Part shown: positions 1-10,800 of the stretch, piece after piece
How the letters are laid out: the number at the start of each line of letters is the position of its first letter
Position numbering within the stretch: the stretch's first letter is position 1
Origin: Chinchilla lanigera
Lineage: Eukaryota; Chordata; Mammalia; Rodentia; Chinchillidae
Assembly: GCF_000276665.1 (NCBI RefSeq)
Contig: NW_004955459.1
Location: 15,018,932 to 15,082,931, forward strand
Direction: 5' to 3'
DNA: 64,000 bases
Notes under the pieces: generated by a model
What the model was told of the DNA's origin: nothing
What the model saw: the letters and a program-made list of their open reading frames with translations, nothing else
Databases searched by the model: none
Translations under genes and position numbers: made by a program

Positions 1-1729
1 CCAGAAAAACCATGGGTTTCAGACTTGAACTATGAGCCAATGCACTTTTATGGTTTTGTGATCTGTTGCAGCAGCCCTAGAAAACAAGTAGAACAACCCA
101 TCCCAGAAACCAGCAGCACATACTAGAATGTTGAAAGCTTTAAGAAATCCTGAAAGACCCCAAATTTATCTAACCACAGAAGCATTTTCTCCATAAAATA
201 TCCATTAATCTTCCATGGAACATATTTTGAAAATGCTGTCACATAATTTCAAATTTCCGTGTGTGTGTTCATCACTAGAGGAATGTATTAAGATGACTCT
301 AATCATCAAGCTTGCAATGAGGCTTAATAGCCTGCATGTTTTATAAGCTCCAAGGTAACACTGATGCTTCTCAGCCTGGGACTATATGTGTAGCTGCAAG
401 TTTGAAATCCCATGCATCAGAAGGCAAGGAACTAGTGTGGATAATCTTCCACATCTTGCTGGTCTAGCTCAAAGGACAATGAGTTTGCTGTCTGTGGTGG
501 TTTGATTTTGTTCTCAGCTCTTTGTCTTCCATGTGACTTGCTTTGAGCCATGGAATATTTATGGATATGTAAGAATACCAGTGGATGAAGAAGCTACCTC
601 TTCAGATTGGACCCCAAAGTGAAGACATGACCTCAACCCAACTGGTAACCTGAAAGCCGGCCTGGCCCAGCCAAATCCAGCCAACTGTATAGCTACAAAA
701 GGAAAACAAATGCTCCTAATTTGACTTGGTTGGTAATCCAACAAAAAGTAAGAAGCATAGTGTCTTGGTTTTCTATGTCTCCACACATAACTATGGATAC
801 AAATTTTATGCATAAGCTGACCAGTACAAAAAAGTAAATAGTAAGATTCCTACTCAGAGAGTTGACTATATAGCAAGCGAAAAAGTGATGTACAGATGAA
901 AGAGTTAATTGCAGGGTAAAATCACATGAGATCAAGAGTAGTAATAGTTCAATATAATCCAAGTAGGCTGCAGTCCTCAGAGAAAGGTATGGATGACCTT
1001 TGCATAGGTAAGGAAGCAGAGAATTTGTTCTGGGAGTTTGAGGATGTCCTCTGGAAAAAGGTTTCTAACAAAGAAAAATGTCACAAGCTAACAAAGTATT
1101 GATTGCAATGTTCAAACCACCTTTTCTGACCATTATGGGAAAGCTCACATACATTATAATGCTGTGGCAGGCCATTTGTGACCATTTGGAGGAGAAGGAA
1201 TGTTGGGCTGGTGCATTATCCTCTCCTGGCACAGTCACAAAGGGAGGCACAACGAGGAGCAGCCAGTGACCGGCTTTCAGTAGCCATGACAAAGTGAAGG
1301 CGCTGAGGGCAGGGGCTGCGGGTGGGAGTCAGCACACATTATTTGCCCAGTGGAGCTGATGGAGCCTAAGAAATATTGCAGCAGGAAAAAAAAAAAGTGC
1401 TCTGCATCAAATTACTTTTTATTTCTCACTTAATAAAAACGTCCTGGTCTGTGGCTGGGTTCATGATTCATAGATCATAAATGTATGCATGGAACAATTC
1501 TTCTGATGATGTGCTGGGGATTAAAGAACTTCAGAGGGGGCTGCAGTTGTGTTCAGAGTAACTCTTCTTCCCCAGATGTCTGCTCACCTGCAGCACTCAT
1601 TCTTAAGAGGTGACACTGCATCAGCCGTCCAGGCGCAATCCAGGACTTGGAATCAGTGGGCAGTATCACCCATACCAATAACAATTCTATTTTTGTTAAG
1701 TTTGAAGTCTTCATAGATGTTGTTTCCCC
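1..1729. other. Unique non-coding stretch
   Basis: I see no gene, RNA gene or recognisable repeat here. Open frames are all under 90 codons on both strands and show no domain or splice context. There is a short A-run near 1387. Composition is ordinary mammalian AT-rich sequence. Confidence 0.6.
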
Positions 1730-1805
1730 ATACTCATTTTGTAGGATGGGAAACTGAGGCTAAAGACACGTAATTTGCCCAACTTAGTTGGAGCCCTGAA
1801 AAAGA
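1730..1805 (-). repeat. MIR SINE fragment
   Basis: The stretch carries the MIR core in reverse orientation: a tract resembling 'gggaaactgaggctaaag' followed by a diverged 'taatttgcccaa'. In intact MIR these are the bases just inside the CORE domain. The copy is old and the ends are not defined. It is a fragment only, with no tRNA-like head visible. Confidence 0.6.
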
Positions 1806-2139
1806 ATCTGACTTGCGATCCTGGCCCATTGCTTTTGCACTTGTAGCAAGAAGTCTCAGCATGGAGGTAGGACCTATGTATTTTCTCCACACTCAGACCT
1901 ATCAGGGTTCCACAGTGGCTTCCCCCAGACATGGTCTTGGCTAAAGGATTTTAAAGGCAGCTTATCATAGAGAAAAGGAAGCATAAGACACACAGAAGCC
2001 AAGTTATGACCAATATCAAGGAGAAAGTGAATGGACAGCATGCTCTACCCTCCTCAGATTACCCTAATCTCACATTAGTACCATACCTTCCAACAACTGG
2101 ACCAGAATTGCAAAAATGTAGACAGGCAGTAACCAAAAA

Positions 2140-2310
2140 TGTAACAGCTAACATTTACTGAGCATTTTATGTCAGCGATCTTATTTAACTTCACCAAAGT
2201 CCACTTTACAGACGCAGGGACTGAACTTTAAATAACTTCAGATTCTCAATGCACACATGTGGTTAAAGAAAGGGTTCGAGGGTGAAATTTGGACTTCAGG
2301 ACTCTTCCCC
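2140..2310 (-). repeat. MIR SINE, long copy
   Basis: It begins with 'cagctaacatttactgagca', the classic reverse-strand MIR start, then a diverged CORE region ('ttatttaacttcacc', 'tttacagacgcagggactga') and a tail around 'gggttcgagggtgaaat' that corresponds to the tRNA-like promoter end. Nearly the full family length of about 260 bases is traceable with gaps, so this is an ancient mammalian insertion. Confidence 0.65.
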
Positions 2311-3286
2311 AAAACCTCCCTTGTATATCAGTTTGCCACCCAAGTGATCACTGCACAGCAGGTGAAATAAAAGTTATCCATTCTCCTCACCCCATCCCAC
2401 CAAAAGGATTCTGCCGTGCTGTCAACTCCCTTGCTCCCTCCTTACCCAGAGAGGAAAGGATTATGTTCTCTCTAAGGATTAAAGAGTGGACAGGCTCTTA
2501 CAGGACCTGGAAGAGGAATCAAAGAGCCAAGTCTTACCAAAGAAGAGTACATCAGTCTACACGTAAAGCAAGGAGGAAAAGGAAAGCAATAAAAGCAGAT
2601 GAACCTAGTGATAGAAATGAATGGTGACAAAGAAACACTAAGCAGAGTGTGATAACAAGAGGAGAGGAAGCGGAAATGAGAAGTGCTGCTGGGGATTAGT
2701 GCTTTTTGGCAGATAGAAGGAATAATAACCATATTACTGTATGGTTATAAAATTGTATTTCAGGAATGTGTCACCCTTCTAGAGGTAAACAACTCCAGTG
2801 AACCACAGTTCTGAGACCAAAGAATATAAATCCAATTGGCTCATATCTGTTAAGAACAGGGACAGAAAGCTTCCCTCTGTGCAAACTTGTTACACATAGT
2901 GGGGTTAGGGCCACTCTCCGTGAACACCGCAGACTTGTGAGAGAGGCCACCAACCATGCGAGGGACAGGAGGGCAAGTAACGAAACTGCAAGCTTAACAT
3001 CTTGTGCGTGCAAGAAAAGAGAAAATAGCAAAACAATTAAAACTCACAAAAAACACTTTTCCAAACACATAGACTATGCCCTCTGGGCACCTAGTAACCT
3101 AGCTGGAAGATGGAAAGCTGTGTCTTTGCAGCAATCTTCCCGAGGATGGAGGCTGAAAAATTCTCGTGGTCATAATATACCTCTAGTTTAAGGAAACCAA
3201 GACAGCATGGATTATATGCTCTACCTTTATTGAAATACTAGAAAAATATAGACCAGAAGTTAGTAATATATATAATATATAATAGA
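2311..3286. other. Unique non-coding stretch
   Basis: No gene or repeat is recognised. The longest frame (2289-2627, plus strand, 112 codons) has low-complexity basic composition near its end and no family resemblance, so I do not call it coding. Confidence 0.55.
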
Positions 3287-3387
3287 TTTCAGAAGTTATA
3301 CATATATCAGAAGTTATACATATATCAGAAGTTATATATATATATGTATAGATAACAGAAGTTATATATAAAACAGAAATATACATA

Positions 3388-3422
<35 letters not shown>
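3287..3422. repeat. AT-rich minisatellite and (TA)n microsatellite
   Basis: A unit of about 18 bases, near 'cagaagttatacatatat', repeats roughly four times between 3287 and 3372 with decay. It runs into an uninterrupted TA tract at 3392-3422. The unit seems to have grown from the flanking TA-rich sequence. Length is likely to vary between individuals. Confidence 0.9.
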
Positions 3423-3424
<2 letters not shown>

Positions 3425-3447
3425 CTTGACCTTTAAGAAAAAGGAAG

Positions 3448-3606
3448 TCCCAGCACTCCAGTGCTCTTGGAAGGTTGAAGCAACAGGGTCACAAGCTCAA
3501 GCTCACCTAGTCAAGTTAGCAACTTAATGAGATCCTATCTTGAAATAAAAAAGTGCTGGGAATATATAGCTCAGTGGGAAGGCCCTGGGTTCTCCCTCCA
3601 TACTTC
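3448..3606 (+). repeat. B1-ID composite SINE
   Basis: The left part is a diverged B1 monomer ('cccagcactccagtgctc', then 'atgagatcctatcttgaaat', the equivalent of the B1 end). The right part, from about 3553, is an ID-type tRNA-Ala relic ('gctgggaatatatagctcag', 'ccctgggttct'). This order, B1 then ID, matches the known composite rodent SINEs (B1-dID type). A purine-rich tail follows to about 3700. Confidence 0.7.
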
Positions 3607-3691
3607 AAGGAAAGAAGAGAAAGGAGGAGGAACAGAAGAGAGAGATGGAGGAAAATGAAGTGGAAGAACAGGAGAGGAGTGGGGGGGAGGA
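3607..3691. repeat. Polypurine (GA-rich) tract
   Basis: About 85 bases are almost all G and A, with few pyrimidines. It directly follows the SINE and probably grew from its A-rich tail. A G-rich tract of an L1 3' UTR is the alternative source. Confidence 0.7.
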
Positions 3692-3990
3692 AATCTGTGA
3701 CAACATGGGTAAAGCGGGAGGACATTATGCTAAGTGAAATAAACCAGACACAGAAAGAAAACTCCTTCATGATCACTCAGAAAAAAAAATCAAAGTCATA
3801 AAAGCAGAGAGTAGAAGGGTGGCTACTGAGGTAGGGAGGTAGAAGAAATGGGGCAAGTCGGTCACGGGTGCAAAGTTACAGGTGTGCTGATTGAGTAATT
3901 TTTTGACATCTAATGTACAGCATGAGGGCTATGGTTAAGGATCCAGTATTGTATACTTGAAATTTCTATACATTTTGATTTTAGCTTATT
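3692..3990 (+). mobile_element. L1 3' UTR fragment
   Basis: The sequence follows the well-known mammalian L1 3' end: 'ggaggacattatgctaagtg', 'aaataaaccagacacagaaa', then 'agagtagaagggtggctact'. It lacks a clear poly(A) tail and stops where an opposed L1 fragment begins. It is a truncated, non-coding relic. Confidence 0.7.
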
Positions 3991-4600
3991 GGTACATGTG
4001 TGTAGTACATAAATGTTGCATTCCTTATGTGGAATATAAGGTACATAACACACATATAACATGTACGTAGCACATCTTAATTCCTTTTTTCATGTCCTTT
4101 CCCTTTCCTCCTCCTATCTATCCTTTGATTCCTTTCCTTTTAGTGTACATATATGCATTACATAATGTTGACATTTCTGGTGTGGAGTTAGGACATGCAC
4201 ATAACACATCCCAATTCCTATTTTAATCACTTCCCTATTCCCTCCCTCCATCGCTTGATTTCCTTTCCCTCTGATAATTATCTGCCTCCGTACTTCCTGC
4301 TAGCTGTCTCTTATTTTGCTCTTTATTTTTACTCTTGTTTTTCTCACATAAGAGAAACCATGTGATGTTTAGACTTGTGTGTCTCATTTATTTCACTTAA
4401 AATTATGGTCTCAAGGTGCATCCCTGTTCCTGCAAATGTCTCAAGTTTATCTTTCTTTATGGCATTGTACTACTCCATGGTGTGTAAATATCACATTTTC
4501 TTTATTAATTCATCTCTTGATGGACATATTGGTCTCTTCCAAGATTTAGCTATTATAAGTTGTACTGATATACACATGTGTATTTTTTTCTTAACACAAA
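3991..4600 (-). mobile_element. L1 3' end, antisense, with duplicated UTR unit
   Basis: From about 4330 the plus strand reads as the reverse complement of the L1 3' end ('actccatggtgtgtaaatat', 'tcatctcttgatggacatat'). Between 3991 and 4271 two pyrimidine-rich units of about 140 bases are arranged in tandem; both hold 'acataacaca..', a 'aattcct' step and a CT-rich stretch. These are the complement of a G-rich 3' UTR. The fragment lies tail-to-tail with the plus-strand L1 piece to its left. Confidence 0.65.
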
Positions 4601-6124
4601 AATGTAACTATAACTATATGAAGAGATGAATGTATTAATTAGATTGACTATAGTGATCAATTCACTATATATTATATATAAATATATTTAGGTATATATA
4701 GACTATATGCTGTACATCTTAAATTTTAATTTAAAATACAAACATAATTTGGACTTTAAAATATATTGGTAATACATTTAGATTGCAAGTGCTAATTTCA
4801 GGAACATATAGTACAGCATATCTGTCCCACAGGGAGATAGATATTTCAGTCTGGGCTCTGGAATGACAATAAGCCTTGCAAAGTGGATTTAAGAGATGAC
4901 TCAGAAACTATAGGGACCATGAGGGAGTCATGGGGAAGAGGCGTCCAGAGGTCTAAATCCTCAGCAAGCACAGCTTCTGAGTTGCTTAGCAACCTCCTGC
5001 CTAGAGATTAAGAGTGAGTCTTTCATATGTCTGCAATGAGCTATTTGTTGTAAGTAATAAAATTATATCTGAGACGCCAAAGAGTTACTTTGGTTTTTGG
5101 AGGGGACAGGCACACAACCAGAGCAGTCAGTCACCAAGATTCATTAGGTTTGGACCATGAGTTGCCCTGGGGCTTCAAAAGAAATAGAAGCAGTCCCAGA
5201 GACTCCCTGAAACATTCACTGCCCCAGCAACACCTACTCATATATGTGAAGTTATTGGAAAGAAATAAGCCTACCTCTCTGAGTATTTTTCATTATATTT
5301 TGTGTGTTTTGGAACTGCATTGAGTTATATTATTTGTTTGTGCATACATGTGTTCTCATGACAATTTTAATATAAGGAAACCAACTTCTTTTCAAAGGTC
5401 TACCTAAGGCCAGCATTAAAGAATAAGTAGGTAAACAGTGTCCTGTGGCTAAGGTATAACAGAGCATTTTGTGACCCAATCAGTCTATTATTCCCTAAAG
5501 TCACTGGTATGCAAAAATAGTCGTGATAGAAACAGACTTAATTTCAGTATAAAGTATATTTGAAGGGAAAGAAATGACATACCAACCCCTCCAGCATCTA
5601 AAACAAGGAGATGAAGAAATCTGAAGTCATTCCTTTCCAATAAAACCTTGGTAACAAAGAAGGACCGTGAGGCTCCTATAATAAAATGACTTCTAGATAG
5701 AGGAAAGTCTAAACTGGATTCAAAGATGGAGTCTGTGTAGTGAGCTAGTTTTGCATGTAGATGACATCTAAGGATCTCTAGTCCATGCCATAGACCTCAG
5801 GAAAACCACATGCGTGTGGTGTGAAATGAAGTGGGACAGTTTTCACAGCTGGCACCTCTGAGATACAATGATCCTTGCTTCCACTGCCCTGGGGAGGAGC
5901 AGGCACAAAAGGTAGACTCTGGCTGGGTAAAGGCACAGAACATCTCTCCCACATAAGCTGGCAGTGGGTAGTTTGGGCTGCGCAGACACCAGTGCCTCCA
6001 CCCTCATGGGTGAGAGGCAGACAGGCACACCGCAGAACACCGTCTACCAATCCATCCAGAGTGCTGACAAGCAAGCAAAAGAAGGACCGCATACCTGCTA
6101 TGACTGGGAAGTGCTTTGTAACCC
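4601..6124. other. Mostly unique non-coding stretch
   Basis: AT-rich from 4601 to 4800 with short TATA-type runs, then ordinary sequence. The minus-strand frame at 5778-6221 (147 codons) resembles no family I know and runs into an LTR, so I treat it as chance. A near-perfect X-box-like palindrome at 4981-4993 is listed separately. Confidence 0.5.
4981..4993. promoter_or_regulatory. Possible RFX X-box
   Basis: The 13 bases 'gttgcttagcaac' are a near-perfect inverted repeat (GTTGC-TTA-GCAAC) and fit the X-box half-sites bound by RFX factors. There is no promoter or gene beside it, so function is only a possibility. Confidence 0.25.
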
Positions 6125-6604
6125 AAGGGTGCAAATGTTGAGAGCTTGGTCTCCAATGTGGAGATGTGAGAGATAGTGGGACCTTTAAGACATAGGGCCT
6201 AGTTGGAGGCAATAAGGTCACTGGGGGTGTTGCCTTTGCAAGGAATAAACTAACACAGTTCTTATGGGACCTTAGTTAGTTCCCACAAAAGTGAATTGAT
6301 ATAGCTGGGGTTATGGTTCAGGGGCACAGAGCCTTCCTGGCAAGAGCAAAGTCCTGAGTTCGATTCCCAGTACAAAAAAAAAGTGGATTGTTATAAACAA
6401 GACTGGACCCTGCCTAATCTCTGGCTTCCAGTCTTGTCTTATGATTTCTCCTTCTCTTAGGGATAACCAACAAGAAATCTCTCACTAGAGGACAAATCTA
6501 GACCCACCAAATCTGGGACATTAGTCTCCAAATCTGCAAGCTAAGTAAATCTCCTTTCTAGTTTCAAGTATTTTGTGATAGCATCAGAAAACTGAATTAA
6601 TACT
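6125..6604 (+). mobile_element. MaLR solo LTR (MST-like) interrupted by an ID SINE
   Basis: The LTR shows the MST pattern in order: 'ggtctccaatgtggag', 'gtgggacctttaagacatag', 'ttagttcccacaaaagtga', then after the SINE 'ttgttataaacaagactgga' and the end 'gatagcatcagaaaactgaa'. No internal provirus region is attached, so it is a solo LTR of the ERVL-MaLR class. An ID element (about 6303-6382) splits it. Confidence 0.7.
6303..6382 (+). repeat. ID SINE with target-site duplication
   Basis: A tRNA-Ala-derived ID body ('agctggggttatggttcagg ... gagttcgattcccag') ends in an A-tail. It is flanked by 12-base direct repeats at 6287-6298 and 6379-6390 that differ at one base (aaaagtgaattg/aaaagtggattg). 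The A box is damaged (gttatggttcagggg), the B box ('gttcgattccc') is intact. It sits inside the MST-like LTR, so it is younger than that LTR. Confidence 0.85.
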
Positions 6605-6929
6605 ACATCAAACTACAAATATCTCATTTACTTATGTGGCCTGTTGGAATTATTGCTATGTTTTAATATAACCAAAAAGAAATAAAAAAAGAAATGGAGG
6701 GACATGTACCAAGAATACTATGGGACAATTCATATCACATAGCTCTCCTTAGAGTGTCATGCAACCTGGTTGCTGACCCAATCCTCATAACCAGCTACCC
6801 ACCTAATAGAACTATTGATCTATCCAGATATTCTGAGATGACACTGAACACATTTGTTTTTCACATATGGGTACATATTTTACTTTTAAGGGAAAACATG
6901 CCAAGGAAATATCATTTGGATTCACAAGG
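6605..6929. other. Unrecognised stretch
   Basis: AT-rich, with no gene, RNA or repeat that I can name. The plus-strand frame 6694-7014 (106 codons) has no recognisable domain. Confidence 0.4.
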
Positions 6930-7330
6930 GAATCTCAGGTCCAGAATCAATGAAAGGCACTCACTAACCACACTGAGAAATGCAAACATTATTTTTAGAC
7001 AAAAAGGACACTGAGGATTTAGGGATGGGATTGTAAACTAGGAAACACATTCAGATATGGTAAGAAAAAAGGAGGAAAAAAAGAGACAAAACAAGTTTGA
7101 TAAAATGTTATTATCAAATCCCTGTGGTGATGAGCATAAAGAGCTCCTTACACTTTCCATTGTAAGTGTTTCACCACATGAAACATTTTTTAAAACAATG
7201 TGCAAAAAACAAGCAGAGGTGATTGACTTTTCAGTATTCTCTGTACATTTTGTCATTGTGAAAGCCAGTCCAAACAATATGGGACTAGTTATAGTGGCAA
7301 AAATCTTGGACCTACACAGATAATCTATCT
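6930..7330 (+). mobile_element. Probable very old L1 ORF2 3' remnant
   Basis: Two anchor points recall L1 ORF2: 'aaaggcactcactaacc..ctgagaaatgcaaac' and 'gggatgggattgtaaactag', in the right order and spacing. A later 'gtggcaaaaatcttggacct' also fits. Divergence is high and no frame is kept, so this is tentative. Confidence 0.4.
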
Positions 7331-8484
7331 AGTTATTTAACTGTCAGACTTGGTTGAGTTGAGATATGTACGGTTGAGCAACCATACTCCTTGGGTCACG
7401 GTATATTATCAGCAGCTCACACAAGTCTTCTCAGGTGTTGTATCTATGCACACATTCCGTCCCATTCCTCTCACCCACTTACACATGTACCCTTCCCATT
7501 GATCAAGTGTAAGGTTTGTGTGTGTGTGTTCTTGAGAACACAATTTCTATTCATAGATATAGCATAGACATATTCATTTTTAAAAATAACGAGCTGGATC
7601 TCTGTAGATTATTTTTAAAATCATCTATTATTGAGAAAAGCATATTGCATTTATATGGAAAAAACTACAAAAATGTCATTACCCATACATGATATATACC
7701 AATTTAGTAATGGAAGATATAAATTAATGACCTAAACACTATAATATTTTTCTCTCATCAATAGTAATAAAATAGTGCTAATTTTTTCAAATTCTATGCA
7801 GGATGTGTAATCTGATGAGATTTCTTTCTGTGAAGTTTAGATCAAATGTTGTTTTTACACTCAACAGGAGCAAATAATAATGTAATAAAAGTTTCGGTAT
7901 TCCCAGTCACTGCTTTACACTTGGACAGCAAGCATCTCTTACACTACAAACTACTTACATGGGAGTTATCATCACGTAGTCAAAGTCTAACTTCCAACTG
8001 AAAAATGACAGCATCCAGAAGATGTTCCATAGTTATGGGGGATGGGAGCACCAGGAGAGACACAAGATTGAAGGACAGCCTGAAGCTAGACCACCACTGA
8101 AAAACCTGCCTTGCAAGAATTCCCATAGTGAACATGGAGAATAGAATTAACAATACCTACAGATTAGAGTCCTGGTTGGCGCCACTGAACAGCATCAGTA
8201 ATTTGTGCTGTTGTTTACTTTGTGAATAAATACCCCTCCCTTTTTTAGCATTTTCACTTTGTCTAGAAATATTAATGCATTGTTTACTAGACATATTAAT
8301 GCACTGCTGCAAAAGAACATTACTTGATTTTTGCCTAACTCACTGAAATAAATTTCTCTTCTTTCAATTCTTATGAGGAAATTAATCTTGTTTTAAGTGC
8401 TTTTTAATTACTGCTTTAAGAAACTAAAAGTCATGTAAATTAGGAGACAGGTGCACTATGCAAACTATCAAAATATAATCAGCA
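7331..8484. other. Unique non-coding stretch
   Basis: No gene or clear repeat. AT-rich with a short GT run near 7516. Nothing supports transcription. Confidence 0.5.
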
Positions 8485-8526
8485 GTATATATATGTGTGT
8501 ATATATATATATAGATATATATATAC
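8485..8526. repeat. (TA)n microsatellite with TG interruptions
   Basis: TA dinucleotides with a 'tgtgtgta' interruption and one 'aga' break. It is of simple-repeat origin and may vary in length. Confidence 0.9.
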
Positions 8527-8789
8527 AGGCCCTCCCCAACTTACAAATCAGGTCCTACATTTGCAGTTTCCTAACAAGTCTGGTGTTGAGAATTCAGAGT
8601 ATTTTTCCCAACCATGTTGCACAGTATGATTAGTTTTTTTAGAAGAAATAAAAATCTCTCTACCCTGTAAACACTGACAAATTGTTTTCAAACTGCATTG
8701 TTTTCCAAGTGTGATCTTCACCCTACAGGGGGCCACTGGACACCTTCAATGGGTCTTCAAAATCAAATCTATTTTCTCAAAACATCCTG

Positions 8790-9235
8790 AGCTGCCATTT
8801 ACCTTTTTGCTGTGTTGACATTTGCACTGATACCCTCAAAACTGTTGTGAAACCACTGCCTCCTTAACCCCTTAACCCAAATCAAAGCAATGCCACTGCA
8901 CCAGTAATCTTCGTGTCCGTCCCACCATTTGCTCACAATAAAACAAAAATGCTTGTTTCACTTAAGAATATCTGCAAAGCAATAAAATTGTTAATTTTAT
9001 TAAAAAGCCTGTTGTGAATACTATACAGGCTTTAAATACGCTGCATCACAAAAGGCAGACGATGTGCATTGTGTATCTGCTGCCCAGGAAGGTACAGTAG
9101 GAAAAACAGCCTACAGGTAAAAGCACCAGTGCGACTGCGCAAATTGCAAGCTGAACTAGCCACAGCTTTCATGGAGCACCATACATGTTTCTTGAAAAAC
9201 TGATGGCAAACTGTGGGAGTACTGGACAGAAAGAT
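8790..9235 (+). pseudogene. Possible relic of a hAT/ZBED-like transposase
   Basis: Across two or more frames the plus strand gives pieces in the order expected of Charlie/ZBED-type hAT transposases: a D-I-C-T-D motif near 8818, an H-H-L-L-T piece near 8928 (the usual His-rich strand), a 'SLKNICKAIKLL' like segment near 8959, and a stretch after 9085. Stops and frameshifts are frequent, so it is dead. This is an eye comparison only; a chance match is possible. Confidence 0.4.
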
Positions 9236-9540
9236 CTTCCTGCCCTATCCCGAGACTGTGTTCCCTTCCATCCAACAGACCTGGGCTAGGAACTGTCCAC
9301 AGTTCCCTCGCACATTCAATCACAGAGGAGAAGGAGTGTAACCTTGGGGCCGGAATGGGAAATTTCCTATATTAAAAAAAAAAACTTTCCAAAGCTCCTT
9401 GTATAAATATCAATTAAAGGAGATAATTAAAGCAGGCATTTAAATCCTCCATAGCCATAAAAGAGATCAGAAAATCAGCAATCAGTGCTTAACTTCTGTA
9501 CAACTGCTCCCACAGTTTCTCAGAGGACAGATTTGCCCAT
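9236..9540. other. Unique stretch, AT-rich block with TATA-like runs
   Basis: No gene is seen. The part 9360-9480 has several AT-rich words ('tataaatatcaattaaagga', 'gataattaaag') in repeat-free sequence and could be conserved, but nothing is diagnostic. Confidence 0.4.
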
Positions 9541-9544
9541 TTTA

Positions 9545-9850
9545 TTTAGAGGTGCATTGGTCTGACTCTCTTCATCCCTCATGACTGAGACACGATGCCT
9601 GACACAATGTAAAGGAGGAAGAGTTGATTTTGGTTCATGTCTCAGCAGTATCAGTCTGAGGAGGGATGAAAGAAGTAAGTAAACATGATACACCCTTTTA
9701 GATCACGTCTCCAGCAACCTACTTCCTCTAAGCAGACCTGGCTTCCCAATAGCAAATCAGCTGTAATGTCCCATAATCTAATCATCATCCAAAATCTCCA
9801 CCTGTGAGCACGTTAAGCTCTTAGAGGACATCTAGATACAAACAGTAACG
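9545..9850 (-). mobile_element. MaLR-type solo LTR, antisense
   Basis: The plus strand reads as the reverse complement of a MaLR LTR: 'tcatgactgagacacgatgc', 'ctgacacaatgtaaaggagg', 'ttgattttggttcatgtctc', later 'ttcctctaagcagacctggc' and an end near 'gatacaaacagtaacg'. Length is near 300 bases, so it is shortened or gapped relative to the family. Confidence 0.6.
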
Positions 9851-10650
9851 TGGATACAACCCCTGCCAGTATGTAGCAGTGACAGCTCTACAACAGCTTT
9901 CTGATATCTATTTGCTGGAGAACGGAGGGATGAATGACTGTATGGATAGATAATAAATAGATGGAGAAACATCCTAGAAGAGATAAAGGCCAAGAAGTAC
10001 AACAGGTTTCACAACAGGAACAATCCAACTGTCCAGCACCACTGGTAAGATAAATTAAATATCTACACATTAAAAAGACAATTAATTAACCTTACAATGG
10101 AACACACAAGAATGCCTTCATACATGTAGGCTGGATTTGTTGATTATGCACAAATATAATAATTAAAAGCTAGAAAGTAGGCTGAAAAGAAATGGTAAAT
10201 GAAACAAGGAAAGGTGATTCAAAGATCTCCTAGGAGTCTTAAAAATTTGAATTTCTGTTTTTCTTGGCACAGGGGTTGGTAGGAAAGTAGAGCACTTCTG
10301 GTAGAAAAGAACATATGATTCTATCCGATCTAACAACGTGACTATATGTCCCAGAACATCTTGACCAGCAACCTCATATAGGGTTATGGAAAGCTGTAAG
10401 ATTATAAGAGGAAGAATCTCATTTTGCTTCCAGAGAAAGTGGAGCATTACAGTTTACTGCTCTCCTTATAACTCATTCCAAATTTAAACCATACATCATG
10501 ATAAATGTTGGATTTACCTGTCTACTTACTCTCTTCTACACTAAAATAGCAATGAAGTCTTTTGAAAAAAAGCAAATATTATTACGTGACTAGGGAACAC
10601 TCAGTTCTTAATAGCTTTCAACAATGAGCATACCTAACTTTTGAAAATTC
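9851..10650. other. Unique non-coding stretch
   Basis: No gene or repeat recognised. The minus frame 10163-10447 (94 codons) has no family likeness. Confidence 0.5.
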
Positions 10651-10654
10651 AGTT

Positions 10655-10800
10655 CAGGTCAAGTCATTGTGCATTTACTGAACACTTGCTGCATACCAGG
10701 AGCTAAGCACTAGGAAAACAAAGACGCCTATGTGATGGGTCCTGCCTTCTAGATGCTCACAATTCCAAAGAGAATGCAAATGGCAACATGAAGAAAACCC
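10655..10800 (-). repeat. Ancient mammalian repeat, MIR-like head
   Basis: 'catttactgaacacttgctg', 'cataccaggagctaagcac' and 'gtcctgccttctagatgctc' occur in the order of an old, widely shared mammalian repeat whose start resembles reverse-strand MIR. The second half departs from MIR, so the exact family is left open. Confidence 0.5.

Noticed and set aside
5778..6221. 147-codon minus-strand open frame
   Set aside because: It runs into the MST-like LTR, overlaps several other frames of similar length and shows no motif.
8528..8640. Possible DNA-transposon end near 'cccaacttacaaatcaggtc'
   Set aside because: Only one short stretch resembles a known element end; the rest does not follow.
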